From Aliiroseovarius sp. Z3 (GTDB lineage Bacteria; Pseudomonadota; Alphaproteobacteria; Rhodobacterales; Rhodobacteraceae), in contig NZ_JAFMZK010000005.1 of the NCBI RefSeq assembly GCF_029105185.1, forward strand, positions 124,001 through 188,000: a stretch of DNA of 64,000 nt, written 5' to 3'. Position numbers and translations under genes: made by a program. Numbering within the stretch: the first letter of the stretch is position 1; each line of letters starts with the position of its first letter. Below the pieces are notes generated by a model. The model searched no databases and was not told where the DNA came from. It was given only the letters and a program-made list of their open reading frames with translations. Below, piece after piece: positions 47,440 to 56,887 of this stretch.

Positions 47440-48921
47440 CTATTTGCGGACCCAACCTTCCCGTTTTCGATAAATCGTCGATGGCGATAGCTGCAGAACC
47501 TGCGCGGCCTGCGGGATAGAGCCCCCTTGCGCTCGGATTGTTTCCTCGATGACGATGCGCTCGATTTCCGCCAAGGGTCGTCCCAGCAGCCCCGTTTCCG
47601 CCAAAACCTGCTGGCGTCCCGTGGCATCGACTGGCTCAGCAAGCCCGGCCAGAAGGTCAACAGGCAGCATGTCGGTTGTGACCATATCCCCATCATGGTG
47701 CAGCACGATATTCCAGATAACATTGGTGAGTTGGCGTATGTTGCCCGGCCAACGGTGAGACATCAGGATGTCGGCGGCACTGGGTGTGAAGCCGCGAAAC
47801 CTGCGCCCTTCCTTTCTGGCGGTTTGGATCAATTTGGTGTTGGCGATAGCCAATATGTCGTCCCCGCGGTCCCGCAGTGCAGGCAGCGAGATCGGCACGA
47901 CGTGCAAACGGTAATACAGATCCTCGCGAAGGCGCCCGGCCTCGATCTCGGCCCGGGCATCTTCGGTGCTCGTGCAGATGATACGCGCATCAACCTTGGA
48001 TGCATCAACGTTGCCGAGCGGCGTGATATCACCACTTTCCAGAAACCGCATAAGTTGCTCTTGCACCCGCAAATCCGTCCGCGCGATTTCGTCGAGGAAC
48101 AACGTGCCACCATCGACAGTGCTTGCTACGCCTTGCGTGCCATGTCCGCTGTCGGCAAAGACCTGACGCGTCAGGTTGTCAGGTTCAAGTCGCGCGCAAT
48201 CGACGACAACAAAGGGCCCCGTGGCCCGACTGCTTTCCGCATGGAGCGCACGGGCCAGAACCTCCTTTCCAGTGCCGGTTTCACCGTGGATGTAAATTGG
48301 AGCGTCCGACGCGGCGACCGTATCCAGCGCATGCAAGACGGGTTTCATAGACAGGTCGGACAAGACCATGCCGTGCCTCATCCAATACGGATCGACGGGC
48401 TTGGTGTGGACGGAACCGGATGATTTCTGATTGGCCTCGCGCGGCGGTGGCTTGGACGTTGTCTTCGCCCGGCTTCGGCCCTTACCGCCAGCGCCAATTT
48501 TCTGAAGCACTTGACCGACGGTTTTTTCCAAACGGGTGGGTGTGAACGGCACGAAAAGGCAATCCATGGCCCCAAGCCGCATGGCTTCCGCAGCATCATT
48601 GATCTGATTGCTTTGAGGCACGACGATGATCGCTTGCTCGATGTTTCGCTTCATCAGCTCACGAACAAGCGGTAGAACGCTGCGCCCGTTCACATCGAGC
48701 GGCAGGAGCGCAATATCGACAATGTCATCCTTGGCAATGATCCGAGCCTCAGCAATGGAGTTCGCATACCTGACATCGCAATCCAGCGTCCTAAAAACCG
48801 TGGCGGGAAACAGGTTGTCGATGACTGGCGGGGCCAAAGCCATCACGACGGGTGGGTGCCCGTCCTTATCGTCGTTAGCCGATCCAGTGACGCTGGGTTT
48901 GTCCCGTTCATCTTTCGCCAT
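47440..48921 (-). CDS. NtrC-type AAA+ transcriptional regulator lacking receiver Asp and GAFTGA loop
   Basis: The ATG at 48921 (MAKDERDKPS) gives 493 residues. A receiver-like domain spans about 30-142, but the phospho-acceptor position is Pro74 (ALLPLDVNGR), so it is a pseudo-receiver. The AAA+ domain (about 190-425) has Walker A GETGTGKE at 213-220 and Walker B LFLDEI at 274-279. The segment between them is short (VFADSGHGTQGVASTVDGG) and has no GAFTGA, the loop that contacts sigma-54. The C-terminal Fis-type HTH is intact (GSIPQAAQVLQLSPSTIYRK). Rhodobacter NtrC also lacks GAFTGA and works with sigma-70, so this protein may act as a sigma-70 activator or repressor. Target genes unknown. 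Confidence 0.9.
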   Translation of the reverse strand: MAKDERDKPSVTGSANDDKDGHPPVVMALAPPVIDNLFPATVFRTLDCDVRYANSIAEARIIAKDDIVDIALLPLDVNGRSVLPLVRELMKRNIEQAIIVVPQSNQINDAAEAMRLGAMDCLFVPFTPTRLEKTVGQVLQKIGAGGKGRSRAKTTSKPPPREANQKSSGSVHTKPVDPYWMRHGMVLSDLSMKPVLHALDTVAASDAPIYIHGETGTGKEVLARALHAESSRATGPFVVVDCARLEPDNLTRQVFADSGHGTQGVASTVDGGTLFLDEIARTDLRVQEQLMRFLESGDITPLGNVDASKVDARIICTSTEDARAEIEAGRLREDLYYRLHVVPISLPALRDRGDDILAIANTKLIQTARKEGRRFRGFTPSAADILMSHRWPGNIRQLTNVIWNIVLHHDGDMVTTDMLPVDLLAGLAEPVDATGRQQVLAETGLLGRPLAEIERIVIEETIRAQGGSIPQAAQVLQLSPSTIYRKREGWVRK

Positions 48922-49000
48922 CTTCCCCCCAGTCCGCTGGCGCAATTTTTTTTATTCCCCAACCGGTTCTAGCCAGCCCGATGCCGAAAAGCCAAAAAAA

Positions 49001-49027
49001 ACTCACCCAACGCCGGGTTGGGTGAGT
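49001..49027 (-). terminator. Rho-independent terminator of prpE
   Basis: ACTCACCCAAC (49001-49011) pairs perfectly with GTTGGGTGAGT (49017-49027) around a 5-base loop. On the minus strand an uninterrupted T-run follows (A-tract at 48993-49001). It lies 22 bases after the prpE stop. Confidence 0.9.
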
Positions 49028-49049
49028 CTTGCAGGCCTCTGGCCCGGTG

Positions 49050-50939
49050 TTAATCGGCGTAGCCAAGGCTTTGCAGCGCTTCCTGGATTTCCTCCAGAAT
49101 GGCCGGATCATCAATGGTTGCCGGCATCTTGTAATCCTTGCCATCCGCGATCGAGACCATAGTGGCCCGCAGAATCTTGCCCGACCGTGTTTTCGGCAGT
49201 CTGTCGACCACAATGCACAGCTTGAAGGCCGCCACCGGACCGATTTTCTCGCGCACCAGTTTGACGCATTCGGCGGTCACATCCGCCTCGGGGCGATCGG
49301 TGCCCGCGTTCAGGCAGATCATGCCCAACGGCAATTGACCTTTAAGCTGGTCCGTGACGCCGATGACAGCACATTCGGCCACGTCTGGATGGGACGCCAA
49401 GACCTCCTCCATCGCGCCGGTTGACAGGCGGTGCCCAGCCACATTGATCACGTCATCGGTGCGGGCCATGATGTAAAGATAGCCGTCTTCATCCTTGTAT
49501 CCCGCATCCCCGGTCTCATAGTAACCCGGAAAGGTGTTCAAATAACTGGATTTGAATCGTTCTTCCGCATTCCACAGGGTTGGCAGAGTGCCAGGGGGCA
49601 GGGGGAGTTTGATCGCGATCGCACCCAGTTCGCCGGCTGCCATCGGGTGCCCCCCTTCGTCCAGAATTTGCACGTCATAGCCGGGCATTGGCACCGATGG
49701 CGAACCAAGTTTGACGGGCAGCTCTTCGATACCAAGCGGGTTGGCTGCGATGGCGTAACCCGTTTCCGTCTGCCACCAGTGGTCAATCACAGGCACGTTC
49801 AATTGGTCCTGCGCCCACACGATGGTGTCAGGGTCGGCACGCTCACCAGCCAAATAGACCTGTTTCAGACTGGACAGGTCATATTTCTTCACAAACGCGC
49901 CCTTGGGGTCTTCGCGTTTCACGGCGCGGAAGGCGGTGGGGGCCGTGAAGAAGGTTTTTACATTGTGCTCGGAGATCACCCGCCAGAAGGTGCCCGCATC
50001 CGGCGTGCCGACCGGCTTGCCTTCGAAGACGATGGTGGTGTTGCCATGCACCAATGGTCCGTAAGTGATGTAAGAATGGCCAACGACCCAACCCACATCC
50101 GATGCCGCCCAGAACACGTCGCCCGGATCGACATTGTACAGGTTCTTCATCGTCCAGTTCAGGGCCACCAGATGGCCACCCGTGTGGCGGATCACGCCTT
50201 TCGGTTGGCCGGTGGTGCCCGAGGTGTAAAGGATATAGGCCGGGTGGTTGCCCTCGACCGGCACACAATCGGCTGGTTTGGCGGATGCTTCCAACTCGGC
50301 CCAGTCAAAATCACGCCCGGAGGTCAGGTCTGCAATGGCTTCTTCGCGTTGCAAGATGACAGTGAAGTCAGGTTTGTGGTCGGCAATGTCGATTGCCCCG
50401 TCTAGAAGCGGTTTATAGGCAATGACGCGACCCGGTTCGATCCCGCATGAGGCCGCGATGATCGCCTTGGGTTTCGCGTCGTCGATCCGCACCGCCAGTT
50501 CGTTCGAGGCAAAGCCACCGAACACGACCGAATGCACGGCGCCGATGCGGGTGACGGCCAGCATTGCCATCAAGGCTTCAGGCACCATTGGCATATAGAT
50601 GATGACGCGGTCACCCTTTTCGATGCCCTTTGCCTTCAGGGCACCCGCCAATGCCGCCACGCGGGTTTGCAACTCGGCATATGTGATCTTGGCCTGACGA
50701 CCGGTGATCGGGCTGTCGTAGATGATCGCCACCTGATCACCGCGGCCGCCTTCGACATGCCGGTCGACCGCGTTATAGCACGTGTTCACCATCCCGTCTG
50801 CGAACCATTCGTAAAGCGGTGCGTTTTCGTCAAAGAGCGCTTTCGAAGGTGCCTTGTCCCAACTGATCGCCTGTGCGGCGTCCATCCAGAAAGCTTCCGG
50901 GTCCGCCTGCCACGCAGCGTAAACGTCTTTGTATGCCAT
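49050..50939 (-). CDS. prpE: Propionyl-CoA synthetase
   Basis: AMP-forming acyl-CoA synthetase, 629 residues, which activates propionate. ATP-binding motif YILYTSGTTGQPKGV and the acetylatable lysine in KTRSGKILR are intact, and WWQTETGYA lies at the acyl/AMP pocket; length and overall pattern follow PrpE rather than acetyl-CoA synthetase. The upstream region holds a cluster of TTGCAA elements typical of propionate-related promoters in Rhodobacterales. It is followed by a strong terminator, so it is monocistronic. Confidence 0.88.
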   Translation of the reverse strand: MAYKDVYAAWQADPEAFWMDAAQAISWDKAPSKALFDENAPLYEWFADGMVNTCYNAVDRHVEGGRGDQVAIIYDSPITGRQAKITYAELQTRVAALAGALKAKGIEKGDRVIIYMPMVPEALMAMLAVTRIGAVHSVVFGGFASNELAVRIDDAKPKAIIAASCGIEPGRVIAYKPLLDGAIDIADHKPDFTVILQREEAIADLTSGRDFDWAELEASAKPADCVPVEGNHPAYILYTSGTTGQPKGVIRHTGGHLVALNWTMKNLYNVDPGDVFWAASDVGWVVGHSYITYGPLVHGNTTIVFEGKPVGTPDAGTFWRVISEHNVKTFFTAPTAFRAVKREDPKGAFVKKYDLSSLKQVYLAGERADPDTIVWAQDQLNVPVIDHWWQTETGYAIAANPLGIEELPVKLGSPSVPMPGYDVQILDEGGHPMAAGELGAIAIKLPLPPGTLPTLWNAEERFKSSYLNTFPGYYETGDAGYKDEDGYLYIMARTDDVINVAGHRLSTGAMEEVLASHPDVAECAVIGVTDQLKGQLPLGMICLNAGTDRPEADVTAECVKLVREKIGPVAAFKLCIVVDRLPKTRSGKILRATMVSIADGKDYKMPATIDDPAILEEIQEALQSLGYAD

Positions 50940-51039
50940 GGTGCACTTCCTCCAGTTTCCCTTGGTATGAAGTGTTACGCCTCTGGCTATCGTTAGGGCA
51001 AGCTTGGCGTATCGCAGTGCGACGGTTTAACCGGGAAAA

Positions 51040-51149
51040 TTTGCAATCAGGCTGGAAACGGCTTGCAAATTTTTGCAAACCGCAGAGAAATAAGCCCCTC
51101 GAGTTTGAAAAAGTCAAAGATTGCAAAATTGCAAAGTCAGGCTTGCAAA
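51040..51149. promoter_or_regulatory. Cluster of six TTGCAA elements upstream of prpE (PccR/ScfR-type sites)
   Basis: TTGCAA-centred 8-mers lie at 51040-51047, 51062-51069, 51072-51079, 51120-51127, 51128-51135 and 51142-51149, several of them TTGCAAA. Rhodobacter PccR, a member of the short-chain fatty acyl regulator (ScfR) family, binds paired TTTGCAAA sequences at propionyl-CoA genes. The presence before prpE fits such control. Spacings here differ from the 4-base gap reported for PccR, so the exact pairs are uncertain. Confidence 0.65.
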
Positions 51150-51170
51150 GATTAGCAGACGTGAGTCGCC

Positions 51171-53444
51171 TCATCCATACTTGGCGACGGGGGTGCCGGC
51201 AACCGCCGACATGTTCAGCAACCCGCGCGCTGTGATCGACGGCGTGACGATGTGGGCGCGGTTGCCCATTCCCATCAGGATCGGTCCGACTTCCAACCCG
51301 CCACCTTTCACCTTCAAGGTGTTGCGAACGGCGCTTGCCGCATCCGCATTGGCAAAAACCAAGGTATTGGCTGGCCCTTCAAAGCGCGCATCCGGGAATA
51401 TGTGCTGCCTGACGTCGGTGTCCAAAGCAGCATCGACATGCATCTCACCCTCATAGGCGAAATCGCGCGGGCGACTGTCGAGAATCTCCAATGCGCCGCG
51501 GGCCCGTTTGCCGCTGTCGCCATCATGATTGCCGAACTGAGAATACGAGCACAGCGCGATCTTCGGCTCGACCCCGAAACGGCGCACATGACGAGCGGCT
51601 GCACACACTGACTCTGCGATCTGCTCAGACGTTGGGATGTTGTGCACATGTGTGTCGGCAATGAACAGCGGGCCGTCCTGCAAGATCATGAGGCTGAGCG
51701 CCCCAACCGGGTGCAATTGATCTGTTCCGAGGATTTGCTTGATATAGTTCAGGTGCCACAAATACTGACCGAACGTACCGGCGATCATGCTGTCTGCCTG
51801 TTCCAGATGCACCATGATCGCGGCAATGGCCGTCGTGTTGGTGCGCAGGATCGCCTTGGCAAGGTCTGGCGTGGTGCCCTTGCGCGCCATGATCTGGTGA
51901 TAGGCGGTCCAATAGTCGCGGTAACGGTCGTCGCGTTCCGGGTTCACGATCTGGAAATCCTTGCCTGGCGTGATTGACAAACCCGCGCGTTCGCAGCGTT
52001 GGGCGATCACGTCTGGACGCCCGATCAGGATCGGGGCGTCGGTGGTTTCTTCCAGCATCGCGTTGGCAGCGCGTAAGACCCGCTCGTCTTCGCCTTCCGC
52101 AAACACAATACGGCGTTCGGCGGTGGCGGCGGCCTCGAACACAGGGCGCATGATCAGGGCGGACCGGAACACAGACCCGTCCAGCGTTTCTTTGTAGGTC
52201 GCCAAATCCTCGACCGGGCGGGTGGCAACACCGCTTTCCATGGCGGCTTTTGCAACTGCGCTTGCGACCACACCCATCAGGCGCGGATCGAACGGTTTCG
52301 GGATCAGGTAGTCTTCGCCAAAACTGAGCTGTTCGCCCTTGTAAGCCGCCGCTGCTTCGGCCGATGTGGTGGCGCGGGCCAGCGCCGCGATCCCTTCGAT
52401 ACAGCCCAACTGCATGGCGTCGTTGATCTCGGTCGCGCCGACATCCAACGCGCCCCGGAAAATGAACGGGAAACACAGGACGTTGTTGACCTGATTGGGA
52501 AAGTCCGAACGCCCCGTGGCGATGATCGCGTCGGGCGCAACGGCGCGCACTTCGTCCGGCATGATCTCGGGGGTTGGGTTTGCCAGAGCGAACACAATCG
52601 GCCGCTTGGCCATCTTGGCAACCATTTCCGGTTTCAGCACGCCGGGACCGGACAGGCCCAGAAACAGGTCGGCCCCTTCGATCACGTCATCCAACGCGGC
52701 TTGGGTTGTGCCCTGCGCATATGCCGCTTTCTGCGGCGTCATCTCGGTTTCGCGGCCTTTATAAACCAGCCCGTCAATGTCGCAGAGCCAAACATTCTCG
52801 CGTTTTACGCCCAGCTTCAGAAGCATGTTAAGGCAGGCGATACCTGCAGCCCCGCCACCGGTCGACACCACCTTGATCTGATCAAAGGACTTACCGGTCA
52901 CGCGCAATGCATTGGTTGCCGCTGCACCAACAACGATTGCTGTGCCGTGCTGATCGTCATGGAACACCGGGATGTTCATGCGCTCGCGACAAATTTGTTC
53001 AACGATGAAACAATCGGGCGCCTTGATGTCCTCAAGATTGATCGCACCGAAGCTGGGTTCCATCGCACAGACGATTTCGGCCAGCTTCTCGGGGTTGTTT
53101 TCGTTCAGTTCGATGTCAAAGCAATCAATGTTGGCAAACTTCTTGAACAAAACGGCCTTGCCTTCCATCACGGGCTTTGACGCAAGTGCACCAATATTGC
53201 CTAAACCCAACACGGCAGACCCGTTCGACACCACGGCTACCAAATTGCCGCGCGCGGTGTATCGGCTTGCTACAGAAGGATCGTTCTTGATTTCGATACA
53301 GGCTTCGGCGACCCCCGGTGAATAGGCCAGACTAAGATCGCGCCCGTTTGCCATGGGCTTTGTGGCGCGAATTTCCAGCTTCCCTGGTTTCGGAAACTCA
53401 TGATAATCCAACGCGCGTTTTCGGGGGTAATTGTCGTCGCTCAC
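51171..53444 (-). CDS. maeB: NADP-dependent malic enzyme (malic enzyme-phosphotransacetylase fusion)
   Basis: Oxidatively decarboxylates malate to pyruvate with NADP. The 757-residue product has an N-terminal malic enzyme domain (about 1-430: [24 protein letters not shown], the nucleotide-binding [13 protein letters not shown]) and a C-terminal phosphotransacetylase-like domain (about 440-757), the usual MaeB architecture. The C-terminal domain is generally regulatory and not catalytic. It may supply NADPH and pyruvate during growth on fatty or short-chain acids, consistent with the prpE neighbour. Start ATG at 53444 fits; it is separated from prpE by the TTGCAA region. Confidence 0.96.
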   Translation of the reverse strand: MSDDNYPRKRALDYHEFPKPGKLEIRATKPMANGRDLSLAYSPGVAEACIEIKNDPSVASRYTARGNLVAVVSNGSAVLGLGNIGALASKPVMEGKAVLFKKFANIDCFDIELNENNPEKLAEIVCAMEPSFGAINLEDIKAPDCFIVEQICRERMNIPVFHDDQHGTAIVVGAAATNALRVTGKSFDQIKVVSTGGGAAGIACLNMLLKLGVKRENVWLCDIDGLVYKGRETEMTPQKAAYAQGTTQAALDDVIEGADLFLGLSGPGVLKPEMVAKMAKRPIVFALANPTPEIMPDEVRAVAPDAIIATGRSDFPNQVNNVLCFPFIFRGALDVGATEINDAMQLGCIEGIAALARATTSAEAAAAYKGEQLSFGEDYLIPKPFDPRLMGVVASAVAKAAMESGVATRPVEDLATYKETLDGSVFRSALIMRPVFEAAATAERRIVFAEGEDERVLRAANAMLEETTDAPILIGRPDVIAQRCERAGLSITPGKDFQIVNPERDDRYRDYWTAYHQIMARKGTTPDLAKAILRTNTTAIAAIMVHLEQADSMIAGTFGQYLWHLNYIKQILGTDQLHPVGALSLMILQDGPLFIADTHVHNIPTSEQIAESVCAAARHVRRFGVEPKIALCSYSQFGNHDGDSGKRARGALEILDSRPRDFAYEGEMHVDAALDTDVRQHIFPDARFEGPANTLVFANADAASAVRNTLKVKGGGLEVGPILMGMGNRAHIVTPSITARGLLNMSAVAGTPVAKYG

Positions 53445-53651
53445 GGCGTCCTCCAGTAAGAAGTTTAGCTTTAAACTATCTTCAAGATCGCCTTACTACA
53501 GGCAACCGCGCGCAATCAAGCCTGCTTGCGCAATCATAGGTTAGCGCAGGTATTGGCGGGCGCGTCAACTCGGCACGGTTTGGCCTTGCATCCGACGTCG
53601 CTCCGCGCCACCTTGGTTGAATGTCCTTACCATCACCGTACAGGAGGTCCG

Positions 53652-54044
53652 ATGTCGCTATTGGAGGCTGCCAAAACCGCTCGTGAAAATGCCTATGCGC
53701 CTTATTCGAACTTCAAGGTTGGCGCGGCGCTGCGTTGTGCGTCCGGGGCGGTGTATGCTGGGTGCAATGTCGAGAATGTGGCCTATCCCGAAGGCACCTG
53801 CGCCGAAGCCGGGGCGATCGCAGCCATGGTCGTGGCGGGGGACCACAAGGTGGTTGAGGCAGTCGTGATTGCCGATGCGCCGTTGCCGGTCACACCCTGC
53901 GGTGGATGCCGACAAAAACTTGCCGAGTTTGGGGATGCAGATGCCACCATCACAATGATGACGCTGGGTGGCGAAAGCCTGACCATGACCATGGCAGAGT
54001 TGCTGCCGGGCGCTTTCGGCACCGAGCATATGGAGAATACATGA
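53652..54044 (+). CDS. cdd: Cytidine deaminase
   Basis: Converts cytidine and deoxycytidine to the uridine forms. The ATG at 53652 follows a strong AGGAGGT site and gives 130 residues. Zinc-site signatures are present: GCNVENVAYPEGTCAEAGA (Cys, with the catalytic Glu) and PCGGCRQKLAEF (two Cys). First gene of the nucleoside salvage operon; the last four bases overlap deoB (ATGA). Confidence 0.96.
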   Translation: MSLLEAAKTARENAYAPYSNFKVGAALRCASGAVYAGCNVENVAYPEGTCAEAGAIAAMVVAGDHKVVEAVVIADAPLPVTPCGGCRQKLAEFGDADATITMMTLGGESLTMTMAELLPGAFGTEHMENT

Positions 54045-55255
54045 CACGAGCCTTCCTGATCGTTCTGGACAGTGCCGGATGTGGCGGTGCGCCTGATGCG
54101 CACGCGTTTGTCAATGACAAGACCGTGCCGGACACTGGTTCGAACACGCTGGCTCACATCGCGCAGGCCTGCGCAGATGGCCGGGCCACCGACGGGCGAT
54201 CCGGGCCGTTGAAAATGCCCAATCTTGATGGGCTGGGTCTGGGCGCTGCGATCCGATTGGCCTCGGGCGATGATACACCGGGGCTGGATGCCAAACCACA
54301 AGGCCTGTGGGGCGCGGCTGAGGAGATATCGAAGGGCAAGGATACGCCGTCCGGTCATTGGGAAATCGCCGGTGTGCCCGTGCCGTGGGACTGGGGTTAT
54401 TTTCCGGACACCCAACCCGCCTTTCCAGAAGAGTTGACGCGCAGGATCTGCGAAATCGCGGGCGTGGATGGAGTTTTGGGCAACAAACACGCTTCTGGCA
54501 CCGCGATTCTTGATGAATTGGGGGCTGAACACATGCGCACGGGTTGGCCGATTGTCTATACCTCGGTCGATAGCGTGATCCAGATCGCCGCGCATGAGGA
54601 AGCATTTGGTCTTGACCGGTTGATTGACCTCTGTGCTGCCATCGCGCCCGAAGTGCACAAGATGCAGATCGGTCGCGCAATCGCGCGCCCCTTCGTCGGG
54701 ACCGAGGCCGAGGGTTTCAAGCGCACCACCAACCGCCGCGATTTCGCAATGACGCCACCCAGCCCGACCTTGTGCGACTGGGTGCATGACGCAGGACGCA
54801 AGGTTCATGCGATCGGCAAGATTGGCGACATATTCGCCCATCGGGGGATTGATACCCTGAAAAAGGGGGCCGACGCCGAATTGATGGAGCATCTGGTGGC
54901 GTCAATGGATACGGCGCAGGACGGTGATCTTGTGTTCGCCAACTTTGTCGAGTTCGACTCGAAATACGGGCATCGCCGCGATGTATCGGGCTATGCCCGC
55001 GCGTTGGAGTGGTTCGACGCCGAATTGCCGCGCTTGTTCGACAAGATGCGTGATGGCGACCTGCTGATCTTCACGGCTGACCACGGTAACGATCCGACAT
55101 GGGTCGGCACGGACCACACCCGTGAACGCGTGCCGGTGATCGGGGCGGGGCTTGGTCTGAAAGAAATAGGCATTTGCGGTTTCTCGGACATTGGGGCATC
55201 AGTCGCTGCACATCTCGGACTAAAGGATCACGGGGCGGGGAAATCGTTTCTATGA
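54041..55255 (+). CDS. deoB: Phosphopentomutase
   Basis: Interconverts (deoxy)ribose 1- and 5-phosphates from nucleoside breakdown. The ATG at 54041 overlaps the cdd stop; 404 residues, the usual length. Alkaline phosphatase-superfamily metal motifs are visible: FLIVLDSAGCGGAPDA near the start, NTLAHIA, KDTPSGHWEI with the phosphorylated Thr region, and the C-terminal FTADHGNDPTWVGTDHTRE. Followed by add through another ATGA overlap. Confidence 0.96.
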   Translation: MTRAFLIVLDSAGCGGAPDAHAFVNDKTVPDTGSNTLAHIAQACADGRATDGRSGPLKMPNLDGLGLGAAIRLASGDDTPGLDAKPQGLWGAAEEISKGKDTPSGHWEIAGVPVPWDWGYFPDTQPAFPEELTRRICEIAGVDGVLGNKHASGTAILDELGAEHMRTGWPIVYTSVDSVIQIAAHEEAFGLDRLIDLCAAIAPEVHKMQIGRAIARPFVGTEAEGFKRTTNRRDFAMTPPSPTLCDWVHDAGRKVHAIGKIGDIFAHRGIDTLKKGADAELMEHLVASMDTAQDGDLVFANFVEFDSKYGHRRDVSGYARALEWFDAELPRLFDKMRDGDLLIFTADHGNDPTWVGTDHTRERVPVIGAGLGLKEIGICGFSDIGASVAAHLGLKDHGAGKSFL

Positions 55256-56244
55256 ATTACACAGCAATGCCAAAGGTCGAACTGCACACCCATATCGAAG
55301 GTGCGGCTCCGCCAGATTTCATTCGCGGTTTGGCGAAGGAAAAAAGCGTCGATCTGTCGGGCATCTTCGAGGCGGACGGCGGTTATGCCTATCGCGACTT
55401 CTGGCACTTTCTTGAAGTCTATGAAGCTGCGACCTCGGTTTTGAAAAGTCCGAGTGATTATGCTCGCCTGACCCGTGCGGTGCTTGAAAACAGCGCCGAT
55501 GCTGGCGTCGTATATCTTGAGACTTTCATCTCGCCAGATTTCTGCGGTGGGCGGGATGTGATCGCTTGGCGCGACTATCTTGCCGCCATACAGGATGCGG
55601 CAGCCGAGGTAGAGCGCGACCGGGGAATCATCCTGCGCGGGATTGTGACTGCCGTGCGCCATTTCGGCCCCGATGCCGCGCACGAGGCCGCGCGCTGTGC
55701 GCAGGAAACTGCGGGCGACTTCATCACCGGGTTCGGTATGGGTGGTGACGAGAAATCAGGCAAGCAAGGTGATTTTGCCTATGCGTTTGATATGGCGCGC
55801 GAAGCGGGATTGAAACTGACGACCCACGCAGGCGAATGGAATGGTCCGGACGAAGTGCGGGCGGCTTTGGATGATCTTAAGATTGAACGGATCGGCCACG
55901 GTGTGCGCGCGATCGAGGATCCCGCTTTGGTCAATCGCCTGATCGAAGATGACATTACGCTAGAGGTTTGCCCCGGTTCCAATGTCTTTCTGGGCGTTTA
56001 TCCAGACCTCGCCGCGCATCCCATTGCCAAGTTGCGTGACCAGGGTGTGAAGGTCACCGTGTCCACCGACGATCCGCCGTTTTTCCGCACGGATATGGTG
56101 CAAGAATATGAAAACCTGTCGCGCCAGTTCGGCTGGGATGCGGCGGATTTCAAAGCCGTGAACCTGACCGCCACCGAGGCGGCATTTTGTGATGAGGCCA
56201 CGCGCGACCGCGTGCGCAAGATAGTGGAGGCCCAGGATGTATGA
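55252..56244 (+). CDS. add: Adenosine deaminase
   Basis: Zinc enzyme that converts adenosine to inosine. The ATG at 55252 overlaps the deoB stop; 330 residues. Metal and catalytic residues lie in [33 protein letters not shown] and VSTDDPPFF. It is the third gene of the operon and its last codons overlap the upp start by 8 bases. Confidence 0.95.
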   Translation: MNYTAMPKVELHTHIEGAAPPDFIRGLAKEKSVDLSGIFEADGGYAYRDFWHFLEVYEAATSVLKSPSDYARLTRAVLENSADAGVVYLETFISPDFCGGRDVIAWRDYLAAIQDAAAEVERDRGIILRGIVTAVRHFGPDAAHEAARCAQETAGDFITGFGMGGDEKSGKQGDFAYAFDMAREAGLKLTTHAGEWNGPDEVRAALDDLKIERIGHGVRAIEDPALVNRLIEDDITLEVCPGSNVFLGVYPDLAAHPIAKLRDQGVKVTVSTDDPPFFRTDMVQEYENLSRQFGWDAADFKAVNLTATEAAFCDEATRDRVRKIVEAQDV

Positions 56245-56869
56245 ACATCTGACCGTCGTGAAGCACCCGTTGCTCCAGCACAAGCTGACCCTGATGCGCG
56301 ACGAGACAACGCCGACCAATCATTTTCGCCAACTTCTGCGCGAGATCAGCCAACTTTTGGCCTATGAAGTGACGCGTGAATTGCCGATGGAAACACAGCG
56401 TATCAAGACACCGATGCAGGAAATGGATGCTCCGGTTCTGGCGGGGCGCAAGCTGGCACTGGTGTCGATCCTGCGGGCCGGCAACGGGCTGCTGGATGGT
56501 GTGCTTGAGTTGATTCCGTCCGCCCGCGTTGGGTTTGTCGGGCTGTATCGCGACGAAGAAACACTGGAGCCCGTGCAGTATTATTTCAAGGTGCCCGAGG
56601 CGTTGGAAGACCGTTTGGTCATCGCGGTTGACCCGATGTTGGCCACCGGAAACAGCTCGGCCGCCGCGATTGATCTGCTGAAAAAGGCAGGTGCACGGGA
56701 CATTCGTTTCATGTGTCTTTTGGCCGCCCCCGAAGGTGTGGCCCGGATGAAAGAGGCGCACCCCGATGTGCCGATTATCACCGCCGCACTGGACGAAAAG
56801 CTGAACGACAAAGGCTATATCGTTCCCGGCCTTGGTGACGCTGGCGATCGGATGTTCGGAACGAAGTAA
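56237..56869 (+). CDS. upp: Uracil phosphoribosyltransferase
   Basis: Makes UMP from uracil and PRPP. The 210-residue product has the PRPP loop in [18 protein letters not shown] and the C-terminal uracil-binding segment [17 protein letters not shown]. It is the last gene of cdd-deoB-add-upp and the salvage counterpart of the pyrimidine degradation genes elsewhere in the window. No terminator was found directly after it. Confidence 0.97.
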   Translation: MYEHLTVVKHPLLQHKLTLMRDETTPTNHFRQLLREISQLLAYEVTRELPMETQRIKTPMQEMDAPVLAGRKLALVSILRAGNGLLDGVLELIPSARVGFVGLYRDEETLEPVQYYFKVPEALEDRLVIAVDPMLATGNSSAAAIDLLKKAGARDIRFMCLLAAPEGVARMKEAHPDVPIITAALDEKLNDKGYIVPGLGDAGDRMFGTK

Positions 56870-56887
56870 GTCGGGCGCTTGGGGGGG

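Noticed and set aside
49050-50939. Annotation as acetyl-CoA synthetase (acs)
   Set aside because: Length and motif pattern fit PrpE better, and the TTGCAA promoter elements point to propionate metabolism.
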